A stretch of 64,000 bases of DNA from Rhabdophis nuchalis (taxonomy: Eukaryota > Chordata > Lepidosauria > Squamata > Natricidae): assembly GCA_039707465.1 (NCBI GenBank), contig CM077652.1:39432118-39496117 (forward strand), written 5' to 3'. The notes beneath the pieces are model-generated. The model was not told the origin of the DNA. It saw nothing but the letters and a program-made list of their open reading frames with translations, and made no database searches. Below, piece by piece: positions 9,354 to 21,902 of this stretch (within the stretch, counting starts at the first letter, position 1; the number at the start of each line of letters is the position of its first letter). The position numbers and the translations under genes are program-made.

Positions 9354-9554
9354 TTTTAGGTAGTTTAGGTAGTTTTAAATTGGGTTTTTAAAATTTGGTT
9401 TTAGCGCAGGATAGGTTTATTTAATAGTTTTTAAATTATATTGTATTTTGTATGTTTTTAAATTTTCCTGTGCGCCGCCCTGGGTCCTTTGTGGAGAAGG
9501 GCGGGATATAAATTTAAATAAATAAATAAATAAATTAAAGTAAATAAATAAATA
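9354..9554 (+). mobile_element. LINE 3' tail, copy 3
   Basis: Third 1,726-bp HOR partner with the AATTAAAGTAAAT tail variant. The monomer just before it carries GCAGAACCCG instead of GCAGAAGCCG, a variant it shares with the monomer before the copy at 15841. Confidence 0.88.
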
Positions 9555-9726
9555 AGAATTGAGGAAAGAATTCAATTTATCCAGGAACTGCAAATTTGGA
9601 TGCAGAGCTCAAATACGAACAGGAAACACATATTGGATGCTATCTGGAATGCTAAACCCGAAAAACAAGTTGATTGGTTGATCTGAGCTTTCCCTGAGTA
9701 GTTACATCCAAGCGTATCTCAGAATT

Positions 9727-9773
9727 GTGGAGAAGGGCGGGGTATAAATTTAAATAAATAAATAAAATAAATA
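9727..9773 (+). mobile_element. Truncated 47-bp LINE tail, copy 3
   Basis: HOR partner of the short tail at 6275, with identical flanks. Confidence 0.85.
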
Positions 9774-10607
9774 AGAATTGACAAAAGAACTCAGTTTAGC
9801 CAGGTACTACAAATTTGGATCCAGAGATCAAATTCGAACGAGAAACACATATTGGATGCTATCTGGGATGCAGAAGCCGAAAAACAAGTCGATTGGTTGA
9901 TCTGAGCTTTCCCTGAGAAGTTACAGCCAAGTGTATGTCAGAATTGACAAAAGAACTCAGTTTAGCCAGGAAGTGCAAATTTGGATCCAGAGCTCAAATT
10001 CGAACGAGAAACACAAATTGGATGGTATCTGGGATGCAGAAGCCGAAAAACAAGTCGATTGGTTGATCTGAGCTTTCCCTGAGAAGTTACAGCAAAGCAT
10101 ATCTCAGAATTGAGAAAAGAACTCAGTTTAGCCAGGTACCTCAAATTTGGACCCAGAGCTCAAATTCGAACGAGAAACACATATTGGATGGTATCTGGGA
10201 TGCAGAAGCCGAAAAACAAATCGATTAGTTGATCTGAGCTTTCCCTGAGAAGATACAGCCAAGCGTATCTCAGAATTGACAAAAGAACCCAGTTTAGCCA
10301 GGAACTGCAAATTTGGATCCAGAGCTCAAATTCGAACGAGAAACAGAAATTGGATGGTATCTGGGATGCAGAAGGCGAAAAACAAGTCGATTGGTTGATC
10401 TGAGCCGTCCCGGAGAAGTTACAGCAAAGCGTATCTCAGAATTGAGAAAAGAACCCAGTTTAGCCAGGAACTGCAAATTTGGATCCAGAGCTCAAATTCG
10501 AACGAGAAACACAAATTGGATGGTATCTGGGATGCAGTAGCCGAAAAACAAGTTGATTGGTTGATCTGATCTTCCCCTGAGCAGTTACAGCCAAGCGTAT
10601 ATCAGAA

Positions 10608-10808
10608 TTTTAGGTAGTTTAGGTAGTTTTAAATTGGGTTTTTAAAATATGGTTTTAGCGCAGGATAGGTTTATTTAATAGTTTTTAAATTATATTGTAT
10701 TTTGTATGTTTTTAAATATTCCTGTGCGCCGCCCTGGGTCCTTTGTGGAGAAGGGCGGGATATAAATTTAAATAAATAAATAAATAAATAAAAATAAATA
10801 AATAAATA
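10608..10808 (+). mobile_element. LINE 3' tail, copy 4
   Basis: Same insert and position. It differs by AAAATATGG for AAAATTTGG, AAATATTCCTG for AAATTTTCCTG, and a tail without the AAAG step. The flanking monomer has GATCTTCCCCTGAGCAG. Confidence 0.87.
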
Positions 10809-12472
10809 AGAATTGAGGAAAGAATTCAATTTATCCAGGAACTGCAAATTTGGATGCAGAGCTCAAATTCGAACAAGAAACACATATTGGATGCTATCTG
10901 GAATGCAGAAGCCGAAAAACAAGTCGATTGGTTGATCTGAGCTTTCCCTGAGAAGTTACAGCCAAGTGTATGTCAGAATTGACAAAAGAACTCAGTTTAG
11001 CCAGGAAGTGCAAATTTGGATGCAGAGCTCAAATTCGAACGAGAAACACAAATTGGATGGTATCTGGAATGCTAAACCCGAACAACAAGTTGATTGGTTG
11101 ATCTGAGCTTTCCCTGAGAAGTTGCAGCCAAGCGTATATCAGAATTGAGAAAAGAATTCAATTTAGCCAGGAACTGCAATGTTGGATGCAGAGCTCAAAT
11201 TCGAACGAGAAACACAAATTGGATGGTATCTGGGATGCAGAAGCCGAAAAACAGATCGATTGGTTGATCTGAGCTTTCCCTGAGAAGTTACAGCCAAGCG
11301 TATCTCAGAATTGACAAAAGAACCCAGTTTAGCCAGGAACTGCAAATTTGGATCCAGAGCTCAAATTCGAACGAGAAACAGAAATTGGATGGTATCTGGG
11401 ATGGAGAAGCCGGAAAACAAGTCGATTGGTTGATCTGAGCTTTCCCAGAGAAGTTACAGCCAAGCGTATCTGAGAATTCACAAAAGAACCCAGTTTAGCC
11501 AGGAACTGCAAATTTGGATCCAGAGCTCAAATTCGAACGAGAAACACAAATTGGTTGGTATCTGGGATGCAGAAGCCGAAAAACAAATCGATTGGTTGAT
11601 CTGAGCTGTCCCTGAGAAGTTACAGCAAAGCGTATCTCAGAATTGAAAAAAGAACCCAGTTTAGCCAGGAACTGCAAATTTGGATGCAGAGCTCAAATTC
11701 GAACAAGAAACACATATTGGATGCTATCTGGAATGCTAAACCCGAAAAACTAGTTGATTGGTTGATCTGAGCTTTCCCTGAGAAGTTGCAGCCAAGCGTA
11801 TATCAGAATTGAGGAAAGAATTCAATTTAGCCAGGAACTGCAATTTTGGATGCAGAGCTCAAATTCGAACGAGAAACACAAATTGGATGGTATCTGGGAT
11901 GCAGAAGCCGAAAAACAAATCGATTGGTTGATCTGAGCTTTCCCTGAGAAGTTACAGCCAAGCGTATCTCAGAATTCACAAAAGAACCCAGTTTAGCCAG
12001 GAACTGTAAATTTGGATCCAGAGCTCAAATTCGAACGAGAAACACAAATTGGTTGGTATCTGGGATGCAGAAGCCGAAAAACAAATCGATTGGTTGATCT
12101 GAGCTGTCCCTGAGAAGTTACAGCAAAGCGTATCTCAGAATTGAGAAAAGAACCCAGTTTAGCCAGGAACTGCAAATTTGGATCCAGAGCTCAAATTCGA
12201 ACGAGAAACACAAATTGGATGGTATCTGGGATGCAGAAGCCGAAAAACAAGTCGATTGGTTGATCTGAGCTTTCCCTGAGAAGTTATAGCCAAGCGTATC
12301 TCAGAATTGGCAAAAGAACTCAGTTTAGCCAGGAACTGCAAATTTGTTTCCAGAGCTCAAATTTGAACGAGAAACACAAATTGGATGGTATCTGGGATGC
12401 AGAAGCCGAAAAACAAATCGATTGGTTGATCTGACCTTCCCCTGAGCAGTTACAGCCAAGCGTATATCAGAA

Positions 12473-12677
12473 TTTTAGGTAGTTTAGGTAGTTTTAAATT
12501 GGGTTTTTAAAATTTGGTTTTAGCGCAGGATAGGTTTATTTAATAGTTTTTAAATTATATTTATTGTATTTTGTATGTTTTTAAATTTTCCTGTGCGCCG
12601 CCCTGGGTCCTTTGTGGAGACGGGCGGGATATAAATTTAAATAAATAAATAAATAAATAAAAATAAATAAATAAATA
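12473..12677 (+). mobile_element. LINE 3' tail, copy 5
   Basis: Same insert with an extra TTAT (TTATATTTATTGTATTTTG) and GGAGACGGGCGGG in place of GGAGAAGGGCGGG; both variants are shared with the copy at 18961. Confidence 0.87.
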
Positions 12678-14333
12678 AGAATTGAGGAAAGAATTCAATT
12701 TATCCAGGAACTGCAAATTTGGATGCAGAGCTCAAATTCGAACAAGAAACACATATTGGATGCTATCTGGAATGCTAAACCCGAAAAACAAGTCGATTGG
12801 TTGATCTGAGCTTTCCCTGAGTAGTTACACCCAAGCGTATCTCAGAATTGAAAAAAGAACTCAGTTTAGCCAGGTACTACAAATTTGGATCCAGAGATCA
12901 AATTCGAACGAGAAACACATATTGGATGCTATCTGGGATGCAGAAGCCGAAAAACAAGTCGATTGGTTGATCTGAGCTTTCCCTGAGAAGTTACAGCCAA
13001 GTGTATGTCAGAATTGACAAAAGAACTCAGTTTAGCCAGGAAGTGCAAATTTGGATCCAGAGCTCAAATTCGAACGAGAAACACAAATTGGATGGTATCT
13101 GGGATGCAGAAGCCGAAAAACAAGTCGATTGGTTGATCTGAGCTTTCCCTGAGAAGTTACAGCAAAGCGTATCTCAGAATTGAGAAAAGTTTAGCCAGGT
13201 ACCTCAAATTTGGATCCAGGGCTCAAATTCGAACGAGAAACACATATTGGATGCTATCTGGGATGCAGAAGCCGAAAAACAAGTCGATTGGTTGATCTGA
13301 GCTTTCCCTGAGAAGTTACTGCAAAGCGTATCTCAGAATTGGCAAAAGAACTCAGTTTAGCCAGGTACTACAAATTTGGATCCAGAGATCAAATTCGAAC
13401 GAGAAACACATATTGGATGCTATCTGGAATGCTAAACCCGAAAAACAAGTTGATTGGTTGATCTGAGCTTTCCCTGAGAAGTTATTGCCAAGCGTATATC
13501 AGAATTGATGAAAGAATTCAATTTAGCCAGGAAGTGCAATTTTGGATGCAGAGCTCAAATTCGAACGAGAAACACAAATTGGATGGTATCTGGGATGCAG
13601 AAGCCGAACAACAAGATGATTGGTTGATCTGAGCTTTCCCTGAGAAGTTATTGCCAAGCGTATATCAGAATTGAGGAAAGAATTCAATTTAGCCAGGAAC
13701 TGCAATTTTGGATGCAGAGCTCAAATACGAACGAGAAACACATATTGGATGGTATCTGGGATGCAGAAGCCGAAAAACAAGTCGATTGGTTGATCTGAGC
13801 TGTCCCTGAGAAGTTACAGCCAAGCGTATCTCAGAATTGAGAAAAGAACTCAGTTTAGCCAGGTACTACAAATTTGGATCTAGAGATCAAATTCGAACGA
13901 GAAACACATATTGGATGGTATCTGGGATGCAGAAGCCAAAAACAAGTCGATTGGTTGATATGAGCTGTCCCTGAGAAGTTACAGCAAAGCGTATCTCAGA
14001 ATTGAAAAAAGAACCCAGTTTAGCCAGGAACTGCAAATTTAGATGCAGAGCTCAAATTCGAACAAGAAACACATATTGGATGCTATCTGGAATGCTAAAC
14101 CCGAAAAACAAGTTGATTGGTTGATCTGAGCTTTCCCTGAGAAGTTGCAGCCAAGCGTATATCAGAATTGAGGAAAGAATTCAATTTAGCCAGGAACTGC
14201 AATTTTGGATGCAGAGCTCAAATTCGAACGAGAAACACAAATTGGATGGTATCTGGGATGCAGAAGACGAAAAACAAGTCGATTGGTTGATCTGAGCTTT
14301 CCCTGAGCAGTTACAGCCAAGCGTATATCAGAA

Positions 14334-14534
14334 TTTTAGGTAGTTTAGGTAGTTTTAAATTGGGTTTTTAAAATTTGGTTTTAGCGCAGGATAGGTTTAT
14401 TTAATAGTTTTTAAATTATATTGTATTTTGTATGTTTTTAAATATTACTGTGCGCCGCCCTGGGTCCTTTGTGGAGAAGGGCGGGATATAAATTTAAATA
14501 AATAAATAAATAAATAAAAATAAATAAATAAATA
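14334..14534 (+). mobile_element. LINE 3' tail, copy 6
   Basis: Same insert with AAATATTACTGTGCG, a variant shared only with the copy at 23394. The left flank reads GAGCTTTCCCTGAGCAG. Confidence 0.87.
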
Positions 14535-15289
14535 AGAATTGAGGAAAGAATTCAATTTATCCAGGAACTGCAAATTTGGATGCAGAGCTCAAATTCGAAC
14601 AAGAAACACATATTGGATGCTATCTGGGATGCAGAAGCCGAAAAACAAGTCGATTGGTTGATCTGAGCTTTCCCTGAGAAGTTACAGCCAAGTGTATGTC
14701 AGAATTGACAAAAGAACTCAGTTTAGCCAGGAAGTGCAAATTTGGATGCAGAGCTCAAATTCGAACGAGAAACACAAATTGGATGGTATCTGGAATGCTA
14801 AACCCGAACAACAAGTTGATTGGTTGATCTGAGCTTTCCCTGAGAAGTTGCAGCCAAGCGTATATCAGAATTGAGAAAAGAATTCAATTTAGCCAGGAAC
14901 TGCAATTTTGGATGCAGAGCTCAAATTCGAACGAGAAACACAAATTGGATGGTATCTGGGATGCAGAAGCCGAAAAACAGATCGATTGGTTGATCTGAGC
15001 TTTCCCTGAGAAGTTACAGCCAAGCGTATCTCAGAATTGACAAACGAACCCAGTTTAGCCAGGAACTGCAAATTTGGATCCAGAGCTCAAATTCGAACGA
15101 GAAACAGAAATTGGATGGTATCTGGGATGCAGAAGCCGAAAAACAAGTCGATTGGTTGATCTGAGCTTTCCCTGAGAAGATACAGCAAAGCGTATCTCAG
15201 AATTGGCAAAGGAACTCAGTTTAGCCAGGTAGTACAAATTTGGATCCAGAGATCAAATTCGAACGAGAAACACATATTGGATGCTATCT

Positions 15290-15456
15290 GGGTTCTTTTG
15301 TGAATTCTGAGATACGCTTGGCTGTAACTTCTCAGGGAAAGCTCAGATCAACCAATCGACTTGTTTTTCGGCTTCTGCATCCCAGATACCATCCAATTTC
15401 TGTTTCCCATTCGAATTTGAGCTCTGGATCCAAAATTGCAGTTCCTGGCTAAATTG
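15290..15456 (-). repeat. Single inverted satellite B monomer, copy 3
   Basis: Identical arrangement with the same breakpoints, 6,487 bp to the right of the second copy. Confidence 0.9.
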
Positions 15457-15840
15457 ATTGGTTGATTTGAGCTTCCCCTGAGCAGTTACAGCCAAGGGTA
15501 TATCAGAATTGAGGAAAGAATTCAATTTGTCCAGGAACTGCAAATTTGGATGCAGAGCTCAAATTCGAACAAGAAACACATATTGGATGCTATCTGGGAT
15601 GCAGAAGCCGAAAAACAAGTCGATTGGTTGATCTGAGCTTTCCCTGAGAAGTTACAGCAAAGTGTATCTCAGAATTGACAAAAGAACTCAGTTTAGCCAG
15701 GAACAGCAAATTTGGATCCAGAGCTCAAATTCGAACGAGAAACACAAATTGGATGGTATCTGGGATGCAGAACCCGAAAAACAAGTCGATTGGTTGATCT
15801 GACCTTCCCCTGAGCAGTTACAGCCAAGCGTATATCAGAA

Positions 15841-16041
15841 TTTTAGGTAGTTTAGGTAGTTTTAAATTGGGTTTTTAAAATTTGGTTTTAGCGCAGGATA
15901 GGTTTATTTAATAGTTTTTAAATTATATTGTATTTTGTATGTTTTTAAATTTTCCTGTGCGCCGCCCTGGGTCCTTTGTGGAGAAGGGCGGGATATAAAT
16001 TTAAATAAATAAATAAATAAATTAAAGTAAATAAATAAATA
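15841..16041 (+). mobile_element. LINE 3' tail, copy 7
   Basis: Partner of the copy at 9354 (offset 6,487 bp), with the AATTAAAGTAAAT tail. Confidence 0.88.
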
Positions 16042-16213
16042 AGAATTGAGGAAAGAATTCAATTTATCCAGGAACTGCAAATTTGGATGCAGAGCTCAAA
16101 TACGAACAGGAAACACATATTGGATGCTATCTGGAATGCTAAACCCGAAAAACAAGTTGATTGGTTGATCTGAGCTTTCCCTGAGTAGTTACATCCAAGC
16201 GTATCTCAGAATT

Positions 16214-16260
16214 GTGGAGAAGGGCGGGGTATAAATTTAAATAAATAAATAAAATAAATA
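16214..16260 (+). mobile_element. Truncated 47-bp LINE tail, copy 4
   Basis: Partner of the short tail at 9727 at +6,487 bp, again one monomer after a full LINE tail. Confidence 0.85.
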
Positions 16261-17094
16261 AGAATTGACAAAAGAACTCAGTTTAGCCAGGTACTACAAA
16301 TTTGGATCCAGAGATCAAATTCGAACGAGAAACACATATTGGATGCTATCTGGGATGCAGAAGCCGAAAAACAAGTCGATTGGTTGATCTGAGCTTTCCC
16401 TGAGAAGTTACAGCCAAGTGTATGTCAGAATTGACAAAAGAACTCAGTTTAGCCAGGAAGTGCAAATTTGGATCCAGAGCTCAAATTCGAACGAGAAACA
16501 CAAATTGGATGGTATCTGGGATGCAGAAGCCGAAAAACAAGTCAATTGGTTGATCTGAGCTTTCCCTGAGAAGTTACAGCAAAGCATATCTCAGAATTGA
16601 GAAAAGAACTCAGTTTAGCCAGGTACCTCAAATTTGGACCCAGAGCTCAAATTCGAACGAGAAACACATATTGGATGGTATCTGGGATGCAGAAGCCGAA
16701 AAACAAATCGATTAGTTGATCTGAGCTTTCCCTGAGAAGATACAGCCAAGCGTATCTCAGAATTGACAAAAGAACCCAGTTTAGCCAGGAACTGCAAATT
16801 TGGATCCAGAGCTCAAATTCGAACGAGAAACAGAAATTGGATGGTATCTGGGATGCAGAAGGCGAAAAACAAGTCGATTGGTTGATCTGAGCCGTCCCGG
16901 AGAAGTTACAGCAAAGCGTATCTCAGAATTGAGAAAAGAACCCAGTTTAGCCAGGAACTGCAAATTTGGATCCAGAGCTCAAATTCGAACGAGAAACACA
17001 AATTGGATGGTATCTGGGATGCAGTAGCCGAAAAACAAGTTGATTGGTTGATCTGATCTTCCCCTGAGCAGTTACAGCCAAGCGTATATCAGAA

Positions 17095-17295
17095 TTTTAG
17101 GTAGTTTAGGTAGTTTTAAATTGGGTTTTTAAAATATGGTTTTAGCGCAGGATAGGTTTATTTAATAGTTTTTAAATTATATTGTATTTTGTATGTTTTT
17201 AAATATTCCTGTGCGCCGCCCTGGGTCCTTTGTGGAGAAGGGCGGGATATAAATTTAAATAAATAAATAAATAAATAAAAATAAATGAATAAATA
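17095..17295 (+). mobile_element. LINE 3' tail, copy 8
   Basis: Partner of the copy at 10608, with AAAATATGG. A private AAATGAAT change interrupts the AAAT run. Confidence 0.87.
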
Positions 17296-18960
17296 AGAAT
17301 TGAGGAAAGAATTCAATTTATCCAGGAACTGCAAATTTGGATGCAGAGCTCAAATTCGAACAAGAAACACATATTGGATGCTATCTGGAATGCAGAAGCC
17401 GAAAAACAAGTCGATTGGTTGATCTGAGCTTTCCCTGAGAAGTTACAGCCAAGAGTATGTCAGAATTGACAAAAGAACTCAGTTTAGCCAGGAAGTGCAA
17501 ATTTGGATGCAGAGCTCAAATTCGAACGAGAAACACAAATTGGATGGTATCTGGAATGCTAAACCCGAACAACAAGTTGATTGGTTGATCTGAGCTTTCC
17601 CTGAGAAGTTGCAGCCAAGCGTATATCAGAATTGAGAAAAGAATTCAATTTAGCCAGGAACTGCAATGTTGGATTACAGAGCTCAAATTCGAACGAGAAA
17701 CACAAATTGGATGGTATCTGGGATGCAGAAGCCGAAAAACAGATCGATTGGTTGATCTGAGCTTTCCCTGAGAAGTTACAGCCAAGCGTATCTCAGAATT
17801 GACAAAAGAACCCAGTTTAGCCAGGAACTGCAAATTTGGATCCAGAGCTCAAATTCGAACGAGAAACAGAAATTGGATGGTATCTGGGATGGAGAAGCCG
17901 AAAAACAAGTCGATTGGTTGATCTGAGCTTTCCCAGAGAAGTTACAGCCAAGCGTATCTGAGAATTCACAAAAGAACCCAGTTTAGCCAGGAACTGCAAA
18001 TTTGGATCCAGAGCTCAAATTCGAACGAGAAACACAAATTGGTTGGTATCTGGGATGCAGAAGCCGAAAAACAAATCGATTGGTTGATCTGAGCTGTCCC
18101 TGAGAAGTTACAGCAAAGCGTATCTCAGAATTGAAAAAAGAACCCAGTTTAGCCAGGAACTGCAAATTTGGATGCAGAGCTCAAATTCGAACAAGAAACA
18201 CATATTGGATGCTATCTGGAATGCTAAACCCGAAAAACTAGTTGATTGGTTGATCTGAGCTTTCCCTGAGAAGTTGCAGCCAAGCGTATATCAGAATTGA
18301 GGAAAGAATTCAATTTAGCCAGGAACTGCAATTTTGGATGCAGAGCTCAAATTCGAACGAGAAACACAAATTGGATGGTATCTGGGATGCAGAAGCCGAA
18401 AAACAAATCGATTGGTTGATCTGAGCTTTCCCTGAGAAGTTACAGCCAAGCGTATCTCAGAATTCACAAAAGAACCCAGTTTAGCCAGGAACTGTAAATT
18501 TGGATCCAGAGCTCAAATTCGAACGAGAAACACAAATTGGTTGGTATCTGGGATGCAGAAGCCGAAAAACAAATCGATTGGTTGATCTGAGCTGTCCCTG
18601 AGAAGTTACAGCAAAGCGTATCTCAGAATTGAGAAAAGAACCCAGTTTAGCCAGGAACTGCAAATTTGGATCCAGAGCTCAAATTCGAACGAGAAACACA
18701 AATTGGATGGTATCTGGGATGCAGAAGCCGAAAAACAAGTCGATTGGTTGATCTGAGCTTTCCCTGAGAAGTTATAGCCAAGCGTATCTCAGAATTGGCA
18801 AAAGAACTCAGTTTAGCCAGGAACTGCAAATTTGTTTCCAGAGCTCAAATTTGAACGAGAAACACAAATTGGATGGTATCTGGGATGCAGAAGCCGAAAA
18901 ACAAATCGATTGGTTGATCTGACCTTCCCCTGAGCAGTTACAGCCAAGCGTATATCAGAA

Positions 18961-19165
18961 TTTTAGGTAGTTTAGGTAGTTTTAAATTGGGTTTTTAAAA
19001 TTTGGTTTTAGCGCAGGATAGGTTTATTTAATAGTTTTTAAATTATATTTATTGTATTTTGTATGTTTTTAAATTTTCCTGTGCGCCGCCCTGGGTCCTT
19101 TGTGGAGACGGGCGGGATATAAATTTAAATAAATAAATAAATAAATAAAAATAAATAAATAAATA
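18961..19165 (+). mobile_element. LINE 3' tail, copy 9
   Basis: Partner of the copy at 12473, sharing the extra TTAT and the GGAGACGGGCGGG variant. Confidence 0.87.
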
Positions 19166-20165
19166 AGAATTGAGGAAAGAATTCAATTTATCCAGGAACT
19201 GCAAATTTGGATGCAGAGCTCAAATTCGAACAAGAAACACATATTGGATGCTATCTGGAATGCTAAACCCGAAAAACAAGTCGATTGGTTGATCTGAGCT
19301 TTCCCTGAGTAGTTACACCCAAGCGTATCTCAGAATTGAAAAAAGAACTCAGTTTAGCCAGGTACTACAAATTTGGATCCAGAGATCAAATTCGAACGAG
19401 AAACACATATTGGATGCTATCTGGGATGCAGAAGCCGAAAAACAAGTCGATTGGTTGATCTGAGCTTTCCCTGAGAAGTTACAGCCAAGTGTATGTCAGA
19501 ATTGACAAAAGAACTCAGTTTAGCCAGGTACCTCAAATTTGGATCCAGGGCTCAAATTCGAACGAGAAACACATATTGGATGCTATCTGGGATGCAGAAG
19601 CCGAAAAACAAGTCGATTGGTTCATCTGAGCTTTCCCTGAGAAGTTACAGCAAAGCATATCTCAGAATTGAGAAAAGAACTCAGTTTAGCCAGGTACCTC
19701 AAATTTGGATCCAGAGCTCAAATTCGAACGAGAAACACATATTGGATGGTATCTGGGATGCAGAAGCCGAAAAACAAATCGATTAGTTGATCTGAGCTTT
19801 CCCTGAGAAGATACAGCCAAGCGTATCTCAGAATTGACAAAAGAACCCAGTTTAGCCAGGAACTGCAAATTTGGATCCAGAGCTCAAATTCGAACGAGAA
19901 ACAGAAATTGGATGGTATCTGGGATGCAGAAGCCGAAAAACAAGTCGATTGGTTGATCTGAGCCGTCCCGGAGAAGTTACAGCAAAGCGTATCTCAGAAT
20001 TGAGAAAAGAACCCAGTTTAGCCAGGAACTGCAAATTTGGATCCAGAGCTCAAATTCGAACGAGAAACACAAATTGGATGGTATCTGGGATGCAGTAGCC
20101 GAAAAACAAGTTGATTGGTTGATCTGATCTTCCCCTGAGCAGTTACAGCCAAGCGTATATCAGAA

Positions 20166-20366
20166 TTTTAGGTAGTTTAGGTAGTTTTAAATTGGGTTTT
20201 TAAAATTTGGTTTTAGCGCAGGATAGGTTTATTTAATAGTTTTTAAATTATATTGTATTTTGTATGTTTTTAAATATTCCTGTGCGCCGCCCTGGGTCCT
20301 TTGTGGAGAAGGGCGGGATATAAATTTAAATAAATAAATAAATAAATAAAAATAAATAAATAAATA
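20166..20366 (+). mobile_element. LINE 3' tail, copy 10
   Basis: Resembles the copies at 10608 and 17095 (AAATATTCCTG, same GATCTTCCCC flank) but keeps AAAATTTGG. Confidence 0.87.
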
Positions 20367-21697
20367 AGAATTGAGGAAAGAATTCAATTTATCCAGGAAC
20401 TGCAAATTTGGATGCAGAGCTCAAATTCGAACAAGAAACACATATTGGATGCTATCTGGGATGCAGAAGCCGAAAAACAAGTCGATTGGTTGATCTGAGC
20501 TTTCCCTGAGAAGTTACAGCCAAGTGTATGTCAGAATTGACAAAAGAACTCAGTTTAGCCAGGAAGTGCAAATTTGGATGCAGAGCTCAAATTCGAACGA
20601 GAAACACAAATTGGATGGTATCTGGAATGCTAAACCCGAACAACAAGTTGATTGGTTGATCTGAGCTTTCCCTGAGAAGTTGCAGCCAAGCGTATATCAG
20701 AATTGAGAAAAGAATTCAATTTAGCCAGGAACTGCAATTTTGGATGCAGAGCTCAAATTCGAACGAGAAACACAAATTGGATGGTATCTGGGATGCAGAA
20801 GCCGAAAAACAGATCGATTGGTTGATCTGAGCTTTCCCTGAGAAGTTACAGCCAAGTGTATCTCAGAATTGACAAAAGAACCCAGTTTAGCCAGGAACTG
20901 CAAATTTGGATCCAGAGCTCAAATTCGAACGAGAAACAGAAATTGGATGGTATCTGGGATGGAGAAGCCGAAAAACAAGTCGATTGGTTGATCTGACCTT
21001 TCCCAGAGAAGTTACAGCCAAGCGTATCTCAGAATTCACAAAAGAACCCAGTTTAGCCAGGAACTGCAAATTTGGATCCAGAGCTCATATTCGAACGAGA
21101 AACACAAATTGGTTGGTATCTGGGATGCAGAAGCCGAAAAACAAATCGATTGGTTGATCTGAGCTGTCCCTGAGAAGTTACAGCAAAGCGTATCTCAGAA
21201 TTGAAAAAAGAACCCAGTTTAGCCAGGAACTGCAAATTTGGATGCAGAGCTCAAATTCGAACAGGAAACACATATTGGATGCTATCTGGAATGCTAAACC
21301 CGAAAAACAAGTTGATTGGTTGATCTGAGCTGTCCCTGAGAAGTTACAGCAAAGCGTATCTCAGAATTGAGAAAAGAACCCAGTTTAGCCAGGAACTGCA
21401 AATTTGGATCCAGAGCTCAAATTCGAACGAGAAACACAAATTGGATGGTATCTGGGATGCAGAAGCCAAAAAACAAGTCGATTGGTTGATCTGAGCTTTC
21501 CCTGAGAAGTTATAGCCAAGCGTATCTCAGAATTGGCAAAAAACTCAGTTTAGCCAGGAACTGCAAATTTGTTTCCAGAGCTCAAATTCGAACGAGAAAC
21601 ACAAATTGGATGGTATCTGGGATGCAGAAGCCGAAAAACAAATCGATTGGTTGATCTGACCTTCCCCTGAGCAGTTACAGCCAAGCGTATATCAGAA

Positions 21698-21902
21698 TTT
21701 TAGGAAGTTTAGGTAGTTTTAAATTGGGTTTTTAAAATTTGGTTTTAGCGCAGGATAGGTTTATTTAATAGTTTTTAAATTATATTTATTGTATTTTGTA
21801 TGTTTTTAAATTTTCCTGTGCGCCGCCCTGGGTCCTTTGTGGAGAAGGGCGGGATATAAATTTAAATAAATAAATAAATAAATAAAAATAAATAAATAAA
21901 TA
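21698..21902 (+). mobile_element. LINE 3' tail, copy 11
   Basis: Carries the extra TTAT but GGAGAAGGGCGGG, and starts TTTTAGGAAGTTTAGG; this combination is shared only with the copy at 24927. Confidence 0.87.

Larger units (their letters stand above)
5750..10370 (+). repeat. 1,726-bp higher-order repeat, ~2.7 tandem copies
   Basis: Three features recur at exactly 1,726 bp: the ~200-bp LINE-tail insert (5902, 7628, 9354), the truncated tail (6275, 8001, 9727) and the inverted monomer (7077, 8803; the third copy ends before it). Monomers between them share variants too. One period holds about nine monomer equivalents plus 248 bp of LINE-derived sequence. Copies run from about 5750, 7476 and 9202; the third diverges at about 10370, where GCAGAAGGCG and GAGCCGTCCCGGAG appear. 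Confidence 0.9.
8560..13040 (+). repeat. Block duplicated at +6,487 bp, left copy
   Basis: This block matches 15045-19528. Shared landmarks are the inverted monomer (8803/15290), the LINE tails (9354/15841, 10608/17095, 12473/18961), the short tail (9727/16214) and the odd GAGCCGTCCCGGAG monomer. The offset is 6,487 bp, rising to 6,488 in the right part because of a 1-bp difference. Confidence 0.85.
15045..19528 (+). repeat. Block duplicated at +6,487 bp, right copy
   Basis: Right-hand partner of 8560-13040, nearly identical. Private changes include a 1-bp insertion in the monomer at about 17674 and AAATGAATAAAT in the LINE tail near 17285. Its right end is a hybrid monomer (see findings) in which the partner's order is broken by a 159-bp deletion. 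Confidence 0.85.
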
